From positions 1 through 15,798 of the forward strand of contig JBAXLO010000098.1 of assembly GCA_037134755.1 (NCBI GenBank): a DNA stretch of 15,798 bases. Direction: 5' to 3'. The translations under genes were made by a program, and so were the position numbers. Each line of letters starts with the position of its first letter. Position 1 is the first letter of the stretch. Source of the stretch: JBAXLO01 sp037134755. Lineage in GTDB: Bacteria > Bacteroidota > Bacteroidia > Bacteroidales > JACABE01. The notes under the pieces are model-generated. The model searched no databases, had not been told where the DNA came from, and saw only the letters and a list, made by a program, of their open reading frames with translations. Positions 1 through 7,191 of the stretch are shown in pieces.

Positions 1-57
1 TCTTTATTTTTTCTAAGTAATTCTAGTCTGCTAATTGGATAAAATCCACAAAACCTA

Positions 58-89
58 ACCGCTAAGCAGTAAAAAAACTGCTAAGCGGT
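58..89. terminator. Imperfect inverted repeat, possible bidirectional terminator
   Basis: Two 13-nt arms (58-70 and 77-89) are reverse complements at 12 of 13 positions and are separated by six A residues. Each arm contains GCTAAGC, which is itself nearly palindromic. The element lies about 90 bp beyond the stop of the GH35 gene. It could end that transcript or one coming from the left, outside the window. No long T run follows on either strand, so the terminator role is an inference. The rest of 1-141 holds no gene that I can support; 107-133 contains a 13-nt AT-only direct repeat (TTAATTATTAATT twice). Confidence 0.4.
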
Positions 90-141
90 ATGTCTTCTAT
101 TAATTGTTAATTATTAATTTTTAATTATTAATTGTTTTACA

Positions 142-182
142 ACTTTAGGCACTTCAAGTACTGCAAGTACTTCAAGTACTTA
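142..182. repeat. 9-bp tandem repeat array A, at the GH35 stop codon
   Basis: About four units of a 9-bp repeat (plus-strand consensus ACTTCAAGT, minus-strand ACTTGAAGT) run up to and include the GH35 stop codon: on the minus strand the TAA at 182-180 is part of the phrase TAAGTACTTGAAGTACTTG. The far end carries a variant, ACTTTAGGC, also found in array C. Each 9-mer is its own reverse complement except for the central base, so the array can fold into a hairpin in RNA or a cruciform in DNA. Confidence 0.8.
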
Positions 183-2708
183 CTCCACGGTAATTTCATC
201 AACAAACACCCATGCTTTTCCACCACCTTCGCCAGGATGTTTAGGAGGACAAAGACCAATACTCCTTGCAGTTACTTTTACATATCTTATGTTTTTGTAA
301 GTAGTATTATCCTCATAAGTCTTAATAAACGCATCCTGTCGATCAGTTGATTCTTCAGTAAATGTCTTTTTAACTTGCGTATAAGTTACACCATTAGTCG
401 AAACACTAAAATCAACTTCAAAAGGTAAGAATATCCATGCTTTATATTCCTGTAGGAAGCTTATTTTAATGGATTTAATATCTTTATTTACACCCAAATC
501 AACAGTAGCAACCATATCTTTGCCTTCGTATCCCTGCCATAATCCATCATTATGATCCAAACTTCCTTTAAAACCATCCACAAGCCCCTGTTCACCACCG
601 CCAACATATTTATTACTATATTTATTTTCTTGTTTAATATCAACACCTGTTGAAAGTGATGGATAAACATTAACCTTCAGAACCTCTTCAGAGTATGTGT
701 CGTCCTTTAGCCCAATAGCCGAAACCTTAGTAGGTTTATTAAACGACAATGGCTTTAGATATTTTGTAGTTTTCTTAGTAGGAGTTTTGCCATCAAGCGT
801 ATAAAATATATGCACAGTTGTATCCTTGCAACTAAGCTTTAAAACACTCTTCTTCGTCAACTTATCTACACTCCCAACCGCTTTAATAGAAGGCGTGCCT
901 GTAATATCAAGAATAGGTGCAGTAACTCCTTTTAAATCTGTTTTATTATACTTAAGTTCTTCAAATATTATCAATTCATTAGCACCTTTTTTCAACCATG
1001 GAGCAGGAACATAAATAGTTTGGGTTGGCCCAATATTCCAGTAACGGCCTAAGTTATGCCCGTTTAACCATACACACCCTTTGCCCCATTTAGAAAGATC
1101 AAGATAAGTATCACCTATTTCTGTAAGATTAAAAGTACCTCTTCTAACCACAGGACTACTATATTGCGTCCCTTTAGTAAACTTAAAACCTGTAATATCA
1201 TTAAATGGAAAACCATACATTTCCCAATTCTTAACCTCAAGACCTTTATAGATTACTTTTTCAGTAATACCTTGTCTATTATCATTAAGATAAGGCCCAT
1301 AGTTAATTCTTCCTGTGTTTTCTAATAAGAGATCCAGCGTAACTTTGCCGGCAGGAATATTAATAGTAACAGTATCCTGATCTAACCTTCTGTCGAGTAC
1401 CGCAACTCTCTTACCATTAACAAATACAATTGCATAATCCCTCACTTGTTTAATAGATAGCACACCTTTAGAAGGCCCTGTTAAAGTTGTTCTGTAAAGT
1501 ACATACCCATACCCTTGATTTATATCTTCAAAAGATAATGGATTAATGGATTCGATAGGTTTAGGCAAGTTATTAAACAAGGCAGTAGCTTCATCTAATT
1601 TTATAACAGGAGTAGCTATTGTCTTCTTATTCTTAGGAACTTCAGGAAGTTTTGCTAAATCTTCCTTCGACATATGTTTCTTAATAACATCACGCATTGC
1701 CATGAACTTAGGAGTAGCATTCCCTGCTTCATTAATGGGAGCATCATAATCATAACTAGCAGTCTGTGGGCTATATGGAGGCATGTTGGCACCATTCCAA
1801 AAAGCTCTGGTAGTTCCACCATGTACCATATATATATTAATAGACAATCCGGCAGCAAGAACGGTGTCATAAGTATCTATAAAAGTCTTAAAAGGCACCA
1901 CATGATGATCTTGTCCCCATGAATCAAACCACGCAGGATACCACTCAGCAATAAAATAAGGCCCATGATTATTGTTATATTTATTAACTAACTCTTTCAC
2001 ACCCTTCACTTCATCCCAACCGTTAACAGCCGGTAACAAGCCGGGCAGATAACCATTTGGCAACTGTGTAGGACCATCGCAAGTATAAAAATCAACATCA
2101 AAACCTGCTTCTTTCAGATAGTTTCTGTTTAGGGTAAGATATTCTTTATCCTTATCATAAGAACCGTATTCATTCTCTACCTGAACCATAATAATAGGTC
2201 CTCCTTTTGATATCTGTAAAGGAGCTAACTCTTTACCAAAAGCTTTGATATAATTACGACTCATCTCCAAGAACTTCGGATCACGGCTTCTAACTTTAAG
2301 ATCCTTTTCTTTTATCAACCACCATGGATATCCCCCAAACTCCCACTCTGCGCAAGCATAAGGACTTGGACGAATAATTACCCACAAGCCTTCTTCCTGA
2401 GCTGCCTTTACAAAAGCCGCAACATCAGCATTTCCGCTAAAGTCATACTTCCCCTTTTCAGTTTCATGAAAGTTCCAGAATACATAAGTACAAATAGTAT
2501 TCAAACCCATAGCCCTAGCCATCTTCAGGCGATCATGCCAATACTCACGAGGGATACGCGCAAAATGCATCTCACCACTAATGATTTGAAAAGGTTTCCC
2601 ATCCATAAGGAAACTTCCCTCACCTACTTTAAAAGTATGCTGAGGATTTTGAGCCTGTACAAACTGTACAAACAATAAAATCGTAATTAATTGTAATAGT
2701 TTTTTCAT
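180..2708 (-). CDS. Secreted GH35 beta-galactosidase with C-terminal accessory domains
   Basis: This is a glycoside hydrolase family 35 enzyme of 842 residues, expected to remove terminal beta-galactose from oligo- or polysaccharides outside the cytoplasm. I start it at 2708 because MKKLLQLITILLFVQFVQA is a clear signal peptide (cleavage near residue 19). The frame stays open to 2783, but the extra 25 codons largely translate a 9-bp repeat (KYLKYLKYL). The catalytic domain covers about residues 25-345, with QVENEYGSY supplying the acid/base (Glu180) and AEWYPAWF the nucleophile (Glu255), by analogy with human GLB1. A jelly-roll galactose-binding region follows (about 395-600), with GCVWLNGHNLGRYWNIGPT typical of the family. 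Next comes a chitobiase/Fn3-associated segment (about 612-675, FYTLDGKTPT), then an F5/8 type C (discoidin-like) carbohydrate-binding module (about 690-842). I see no TAnnTTTG promoter directly upstream, so it may be co-transcribed with the gene ending at 2919. The precise substrate is unknown, and no SusC/SusD genes are present in the window. Confidence 0.93.
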   Translation of the reverse strand: MKKLLQLITILLFVQFVQAQNPQHTFKVGEGSFLMDGKPFQIISGEMHFARIPREYWHDRLKMARAMGLNTICTYVFWNFHETEKGKYDFSGNADVAAFVKAAQEEGLWVIIRPSPYACAEWEFGGYPWWLIKEKDLKVRSRDPKFLEMSRNYIKAFGKELAPLQISKGGPIIMVQVENEYGSYDKDKEYLTLNRNYLKEAGFDVDFYTCDGPTQLPNGYLPGLLPAVNGWDEVKGVKELVNKYNNNHGPYFIAEWYPAWFDSWGQDHHVVPFKTFIDTYDTVLAAGLSINIYMVHGGTTRAFWNGANMPPYSPQTASYDYDAPINEAGNATPKFMAMRDVIKKHMSKEDLAKLPEVPKNKKTIATPVIKLDEATALFNNLPKPIESINPLSFEDINQGYGYVLYRTTLTGPSKGVLSIKQVRDYAIVFVNGKRVAVLDRRLDQDTVTINIPAGKVTLDLLLENTGRINYGPYLNDNRQGITEKVIYKGLEVKNWEMYGFPFNDITGFKFTKGTQYSSPVVRRGTFNLTEIGDTYLDLSKWGKGCVWLNGHNLGRYWNIGPTQTIYVPAPWLKKGANELIIFEELKYNKTDLKGVTAPILDITGTPSIKAVGSVDKLTKKSVLKLSCKDTTVHIFYTLDGKTPTKKTTKYLKPLSFNKPTKVSAIGLKDDTYSEEVLKVNVYPSLSTGVDIKQENKYSNKYVGGGEQGLVDGFKGSLDHNDGLWQGYEGKDMVATVDLGVNKDIKSIKISFLQEYKAWIFLPFEVDFSVSTNGVTYTQVKKTFTEESTDRQDAFIKTYEDNTTYKNIRYVKVTARSIGLCPPKHPGEGGGKAWVFVDEITVE

Positions 2709-2751
2709 TATATGATTTATTAATTTATGAAATTCGTAATTGTTTTCCAAG

Positions 2752-2790
2752 TTCAAGTACTTTAAGTATTTTAAGTACTTCAAGTACTTC
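2752..2790. repeat. 9-bp tandem repeat array B, in the GH35 leader
   Basis: Four 9-bp units (plus strand TTCAAGTAC, TTTAAGTAT, TTTAAGTAC, TTCAAGTAC) plus a partial fifth lie 44-82 nt upstream of the chosen GH35 start. The array extends the GH35 reading frame upstream without a stop and encodes KYLKYLKYL, so it could be mistaken for an N-terminal extension. It is the only one of the four 9-bp arrays that is not immediately after a stop codon. Confidence 0.8.
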
Positions 2791-2876
2791 TTATAACCTC
2801 ACCCCCGCCTCTCCTATGATGAAAGGAGCTTGATTTGAACATGTATTTATATCCTTATATCATTATTATATTTAAA

Positions 2877-2915
2877 CTTTAAGTACTTTAGGCACTTTAA
2901 GTACTTCAAGTACTT
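2877..2915. repeat. 9-bp tandem repeat array C, after the 77-residue-repeat gene
   Basis: Four 9-bp units (CTTTAAGTA, CTTTAGGCA, CTTTAAGTA, CTTCAAGTA) and a partial fifth end 3 nt from the TAG stop at 2919-2921. The second unit carries the TTAGGCA variant shared with array A. The 85 bp between arrays B and C hold a short imperfect inverted repeat around 2810-2830 (CTCCT / AGGAG) in a C-rich patch. Confidence 0.8.
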
Positions 2916-2918
2916 GCC

Positions 2919-4373
2919 CTACTCTTCCGTCTCCATCCTCTTCTTCAAACTCTCCAATTCTCTTTGATGAGAAGCTATTTCATTTTCTTTCCTTTGAATA
3001 CTTAATTTAGTAGAGCTAATTCTCGATTTCAAACCATCAATTATGTTTCCACCCTTATTAGCCATTATTACAATATCCAACTGATCATTTAATTCCTCCA
3101 GATATTCCTCATCCTTTGCTATTTCTTCTTTCAGTGTATAAGTCAGAGTCTCCAGCTCAGTTATTTTGAAGTTCATCTTAAGCTCCCAATTCTTTTTCTT
3201 ATATCTAAAGAAATCGTCAACCCTCTTAGTTAATATCTCAAATGCCAGTTGAAGACGAGCATAGAGTTGTTCTCTCTCTTCTCTCTTTAATTTTATTCCT
3301 CTAAATTCCGATTGTATCTTTTTCAAGAACTCTCTGGTTTCTTTATACTCAGTAGAGGTTTCTGCATGCTTATAACCCTCCTCAACCATAGCTTTAAGCT
3401 TGCTATAATTCAATGATGATTCCTGTTCAAATGTCTCTTGATCTTTATTTTGATTAGTATGTAAGATTTCGAAAGCCTCTTGTAGTATTGCATAAAGTTC
3501 TTCTTTCTGAGGTCTTAACAACTGTGATTCTCTTATCTCATGTTGAAGATCTTTTAAACTCTCTCTTACATTATGAAAATCTGTAGTCCCTTTAGCTACA
3601 TCCAAAAGTTCTTCTGCTTTAGGTTTAAATTCATTATAATTACTTTCAGATTCTATTGAAATGCTTATTGATAACTCTTCTCTTTTAGCTTTTACTTTCC
3701 TAAAGGCCTCTTGTATCTTTGCATGAAGTTCATAACGCTGATCTCTCATTAAAACACTGTTTTTTAAATCCTCCTGCACCTTGATCAATGTTCCCATTGC
3801 CTGTCCGATATCATCGGTGCTTTCTGCAAGACTTATAGCTTCATCTGTTTCTACTTTTAAGAGTTTATAATTATTTAAAGCCTCTGTTTCATCAATTGCA
3901 GGACCTTTATCCTGATACTCTTTAAGCTTTGCAAAAGCATCCTGAAGCCTGGCATAAAGCTCATTCCTTTGATCAGGATGTAATCTGGCACCTTTAAAAT
4001 TTGATTGTACTTCTATCAAAAAGTCCCAGCTCTCTTTAAAACTCTTAGGATTATATGCTATAAACACAGCCTCGTCCACTTCATTCTTAAGCTTTAGATA
4101 ATTAAGAGCAGCTTCATTTTCATAAGAAGTGCGTTCATCTTCTATTTTCTTGTTTAAGATTAAAAACTCTGCTTGAAGCTTATTATAAAGCTCTTCACGG
4201 TTTTCGCGAATCAATTTCAAACCTTTAAACTCATTTTGAACTTCTATCAAAAATCCTTTAGCATCCCTATGATTAGCAGTATTCTTAACCTTCTTGATGG
4301 TTTGTTCTAGTTTAACTTTTAGATTATTATAATTCCTAATAGCTTCTTCATCTCTGTTTGCGTCCCAATTCAT
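2919..4373 (-). CDS. Helical protein of five exact 77-residue repeats plus coiled coil, DUF349-like
   Basis: A 484-residue cytoplasmic-looking protein with no signal peptide and no membrane segment. It contains five tandem repeats whose NY landmark falls at residues 14, 91, 168, 245 and 322, exactly 77 residues apart with no insertion or deletion. Each repeat follows the pattern NYxxLK, then an acidic helix, then a core such as FLIEVQNEFKG, then R-x-x-R-x-E-L-Y-x-x-L-Q-x-A-F. Residues 391-484 are a highly charged predicted coiled coil ending KKRMETEE, interrupted by ANKGGNIIDG. The repeat length, tandem arrangement and the Q-x-E-F/W, R-x-x-x-E-L-Y/W and A-F patterns resemble the DUF349 family, whose members carry several repeats of similar size. 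The characteristic DUF349 tryptophan positions are mostly F or L here, so membership is an inference. Function unknown. It has a probable promoter at 4422-4429 and may be co-transcribed with the downstream GH35 gene. Confidence 0.85.
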   Translation of the reverse strand: MNWDANRDEEAIRNYNNLKVKLEQTIKKVKNTANHRDAKGFLIEVQNEFKGLKLIRENREELYNKLQAEFLILNKKIEDERTSYENEAALNYLKLKNEVDEAVFIAYNPKSFKESWDFLIEVQSNFKGARLHPDQRNELYARLQDAFAKLKEYQDKGPAIDETEALNNYKLLKVETDEAISLAESTDDIGQAMGTLIKVQEDLKNSVLMRDQRYELHAKIQEAFRKVKAKREELSISISIESESNYNEFKPKAEELLDVAKGTTDFHNVRESLKDLQHEIRESQLLRPQKEELYAILQEAFEILHTNQNKDQETFEQESSLNYSKLKAMVEEGYKHAETSTEYKETREFLKKIQSEFRGIKLKREEREQLYARLQLAFEILTKRVDDFFRYKKKNWELKMNFKITELETLTYTLKEEIAKDEEYLEELNDQLDIVIMANKGGNIIDGLKSRISSTKLSIQRKENEIASHQRELESLKKRMETEE

Positions 4374-4421
4374 TATATAATAGTTTAGAATGTGATAATT
4401 GATTATTCAATTGTAAGACTA

Positions 4422-4429
4422 CAAAGTTA
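4422..4429 (-). promoter_or_regulatory. Probable Bacteroidota -7 box for the 77-residue-repeat gene
   Basis: On the minus strand this reads TAACTTTG, matching the Bacteroidota -7 consensus TAnnTTTG. It lies 49 nt upstream of the start at 4373, which would leave a leader of about 40 nt. I see no clear TTG -33 element at the usual spacing. Confidence 0.5.
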
Positions 4430-4709
4430 CTTAATTTTTGATATCAGCATCATAAAATAAAATATTTTCTTATTAAAATTATAAAAGTAGCATCAATTTA
4501 AACAATCTGAACATCTATAAACTAATTGTATTCACTAAATAATATGTTTGAAGTTTCTAAATGTTTATGGATATTAACTTAATCCTTAAATCCGCAATAT
4601 ATAATTTAATTAAAGATTAACATAACACAGAATCTTATAAGTATTAAAAAAATGTTTGGTATAAATGTTTTCCTAAAAGTCTAAAAAGCTAAAATCCTAT
4701 TTAATTATA
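4430..4709. other. AT-rich intergenic stretch without a recognised gene
   Basis: This lies between the promoter of the 77-residue-repeat gene and array D behind pbpC. It is strongly AT-rich with stops in every frame. I see no tRNA, no strong hairpin and no intrinsic terminator for pbpC. A chance plus-strand TATGTTTG occurs at 4543-4550, with no gene downstream in that direction. Confidence 0.6.
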
Positions 4710-4748
4710 ACTTCAAGTACTCAATGAACTTCAAGTACTTCAAGTACT
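4710..4748. repeat. 9-bp tandem repeat array D, after pbpC
   Basis: About four 9-bp units (ACTTCAAGT, ACTCAATGA, ACTTCAAGT, ACTTCAAGT; the second degenerate) lie within 4-6 nt of the pbpC stop codon (TAA at 4755-4753). The placement matches arrays A and C. No conventional terminator is visible after pbpC, so the array itself may form the 3' structure of this transcript (inference). Confidence 0.8.
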
Positions 4749-4752
4749 GTCT

Positions 4753-7191
4753 TTACTTCCCTTTATTAACAATCTCAAATTTAATACTGATAGTTTCGCC
4801 TTTATCATCAACCAAAGTAAGTTTATGATTCCCCTTATCGGGACATAATGCCATTTGATGATATTGAGTGGTAGTGCCTATAAAACGATCGTCAACATGC
4901 CAATATACAACGGCTTTAGGATTACGATGTGCCGCTTTAAAGATAACATTCCCCTGCTTCCCGTCGAGGTCAACAGGTATATAAATTCTACTGTTGTGCA
5001 AAGGATAAATCATTTCCATTGAACGGGTTTCGTTAGCCGGAGCACAATCTTTACGGAAAGGTGGCAGCGTTTGATAAAAGGGATTCTTAGCTTTAAAATA
5101 CCATTCCATTACAGGCGGTAGAATAAACCAAGGCGTGTGAACCATATTATCAGGAGATTCGCAATTGGAATTAACTTGCCAACTTTCTGTCTTATCGAGA
5201 TGAACCATCTGATGATAAGGACAAACCGTCGACTTTAAACCTTTCTTCTGCACCCAAACAGTATCCACCATATCGCAAAGGGACGAAGCCCTAAAACCAC
5301 TAAAATGACACACAGGTATCTCTACCATCTCATCTTCGGGCATCTTAAACCAACCATGAGGCTGCAACACCTTGAATATATCAAACAAAACCGGAGCAGC
5401 ACTGCCTATCCCCGAAAGGGCAGGACGGCCTTCGCCGGAAGCATTACCAACCCATACTGCTACCACATAATCAGGAGTTACACCTATTGACCACGCATCA
5501 CGACCACCAAAACTAGTGCCTGTTTTCCAAGCAACTTTCGTTGAAGAAGAAAACTGTTGCCACTGTTGCTCTTCATCAGGTCTTGAAACCTCAACCATAG
5601 CCTCAAAGGTTAGCCAAATTGAAGCAGCATCCATCCATGAAGTCTTGTCAGTTGGATCCACTTTCTTTTTGGACTTATCTTCTGCTAAATAAATAGGCGG
5701 ATGAAAATCCCCCTTATTATACTTGCCATTATAAGCATAATAATGATTAAGAGTACGCCCCATAGAAGCATAAATTCCTGCCAAATCCCAAAGCTTAGCC
5801 TCAGCACCACCGAGTATTAAAGACAATCCATAATGCACAGACGACTTATTAAGAGTTGTCATGCCAACCTTCTTTAACTGATTATAAAACTGCTCAACAC
5901 CATAACTTTGCAACATCTTAACGGCAGGAATATTCAACGAGCGCGAAAGGGCACGCTTTGCAGGAACAGCACCATCATAAGTAAGACTATAATTTTCGGG
6001 AACAAAACCACCTATCTGCATAGGGACATCTGGAACAAGCGACGTGGGTATCAACAAACCATCATTAAGCATAGACGCAAACAAATAAGGCTTAAGAATA
6101 CTGCCCGTACTTCGCGGAGCAGTAATCACATCCACATCATTACCATGATCTGTTTTATCAATACTTGCAGCGTTGCCAACATAAGCCATCACTTTCCCCG
6201 AATTAACTTCAAGTACCAAAGCTGCAATATTATGAACTTCATTAGCCTTTAACTCCCTATTGTGAATTGCTACAATTTCATTAACTTTAATCTGCAATTC
6301 ATCATCAAGAGTTGTATGGATATTCTGCCCTCCTTTACCCTCAGCAATAGCTCTTTCGAGCAAATGAGGAGCAGTTTGAGGCAAAGGAAAAGGTTTCAGA
6401 GGCAAAGGCTCGTTCTTCGACAGTTCGCAGGTAGTCTTTTCAATAACACCATGTCTGTAGAGCTTGTCGAGCAACTGATTTCGCTTTCGCAGAAGTTTAT
6501 TATGGTTTTTACCCGGATAAATCAAAGCAGGACTGTTAGGTAACACTGCCAGAGTAGAGATTTCAGCCCACGAAAGATTGTCAGCACTTACACCGAAATA
6601 ACGCCAGGCAGCAGCATCCAAACCAACAACATTACTGCCAAAAGGCGCATGAGATGCATATAAATCAAGTATCTCTCTCTTACTATAAGTCAACTCCATC
6701 CTAAGAGCCATTATTAGTTCTATGAATTTCTCGTAAAAGGTACGCTCTTTATTCTTCCTTACAAGTCGAATAACTTGCATTGTGATAGTACTTCCACCAC
6801 TTACAATCTTCTTCTTTTTAAAATTTAGATAAACTGCTCTTACCATCGAATAAGGGTTAAAACCGGGATGATAGTCGAAATACCTATCCTCGAAATGTGT
6901 TATTGCTTTCTTGAATTTATCAGGAACTTTACTTGACTGTGGGAATCTCCATTGACCATCTCCTGATATCTTTGCACCCAATAAATTATAATCTTTATCA
7001 AGCAAAACTGTGGAATCAGGATCGCTAAACAATGGCCTCGGAAGCGAGAACCAAAAGAGGAGAAATAAAACCAGAAAGACTAAATACCAGACATGTTTCT
7101 TTTTAATTCTCCCCGAAACAAACATACGCCATTTCGGGGGAATTAAAAAGATCAGATTCTTTATTTTGCTGAAGCCACTACTTCTACCCAT
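4753..7191 (-). CDS. pbpC: Penicillin-binding protein 1C, bifunctional murein synthase
   Basis: A class A penicillin-binding protein of 812 residues, anchored in the inner membrane with its catalytic domains in the periplasm. It polymerises lipid II and should cross-link peptides. One membrane segment spans about residues 34-50, after a basic cytoplasmic tail. The glycosyltransferase (GT51) domain covers about 60-230, with Glu101 in FEDRYF as the catalytic acid and the GGSTITMQ motif at 132-139. The transpeptidase domain has the three expected motifs: SILK (Ser364, Lys367), SLN (418-420) and KTG (556-558). The C-terminus (about 735-812) matches the PBP1C-type BiPBP_C domain. The start at 7191 overlaps the upstream macroglobulin gene by 31 bp. 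An internal ATG at 7125 (Met23) would remove the overlap while keeping the membrane anchor, and it lies in the loop of a strong inverted repeat, so the true start is uncertain. Co-transcription with the macroglobulin gene fits the known yfhM-pbpC association. Confidence 0.95.
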   Translation of the reverse strand: MGRSSGFSKIKNLIFLIPPKWRMFVSGRIKKKHVWYLVFLVLFLLFWFSLPRPLFSDPDSTVLLDKDYNLLGAKISGDGQWRFPQSSKVPDKFKKAITHFEDRYFDYHPGFNPYSMVRAVYLNFKKKKIVSGGSTITMQVIRLVRKNKERTFYEKFIELIMALRMELTYSKREILDLYASHAPFGSNVVGLDAAAWRYFGVSADNLSWAEISTLAVLPNSPALIYPGKNHNKLLRKRNQLLDKLYRHGVIEKTTCELSKNEPLPLKPFPLPQTAPHLLERAIAEGKGGQNIHTTLDDELQIKVNEIVAIHNRELKANEVHNIAALVLEVNSGKVMAYVGNAASIDKTDHGNDVDVITAPRSTGSILKPYLFASMLNDGLLIPTSLVPDVPMQIGGFVPENYSLTYDGAVPAKRALSRSLNIPAVKMLQSYGVEQFYNQLKKVGMTTLNKSSVHYGLSLILGGAEAKLWDLAGIYASMGRTLNHYYAYNGKYNKGDFHPPIYLAEDKSKKKVDPTDKTSWMDAASIWLTFEAMVEVSRPDEEQQWQQFSSSTKVAWKTGTSFGGRDAWSIGVTPDYVVAVWVGNASGEGRPALSGIGSAAPVLFDIFKVLQPHGWFKMPEDEMVEIPVCHFSGFRASSLCDMVDTVWVQKKGLKSTVCPYHQMVHLDKTESWQVNSNCESPDNMVHTPWFILPPVMEWYFKAKNPFYQTLPPFRKDCAPANETRSMEMIYPLHNSRIYIPVDLDGKQGNVIFKAAHRNPKAVVYWHVDDRFIGTTTQYHQMALCPDKGNHKLTLVDDKGETISIKFEIVNKGK
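7100..7149. promoter_or_regulatory. Long inverted repeat over the pbpC start region
   Basis: Arms at 7100-7118 and 7132-7149 are reverse complements except for one extra base (TTTTTAATTCTCCCCGAAA against TTTTTAATTCCCCCGAAA). The loop of 13 nt contains the internal ATG at 7125-7123. In the minus-strand mRNA this gives a stem of about 18 bp with a G/C-rich upper half, 12 nt past the macroglobulin stop codon. It could gate PbpC translation or attenuate transcription between the two genes. It also lies in coding sequence if the 7191 start is used. The structure is seen; the role is inferred. Confidence 0.55.

Noticed and set aside
180..350. Plus-strand frames antisense to the GH35, pbpC and macroglobulin genes
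   Set aside because: They lie inside strongly supported genes on the other strand, resemble no family and have Lys/Ile/Ser-rich composition expected of shadow frames.
2709..2783. Upstream start of the GH35 protein at 2783
   Set aside because: It would bury an obvious signal peptide behind 25 residues that mostly translate a 9-bp repeat.
4543..4550. Plus-strand TATGTTTG as a promoter
   Set aside because: It matches the -7 consensus, but only antisense pbpC sequence lies downstream and such matches are common by chance in AT-rich DNA.
7161..7191. Frameshift or assembly error at the macroglobulin-pbpC overlap
   Set aside because: Both reading frames are complete at their conserved ends, and a short overlap is normal for an operon of this type.
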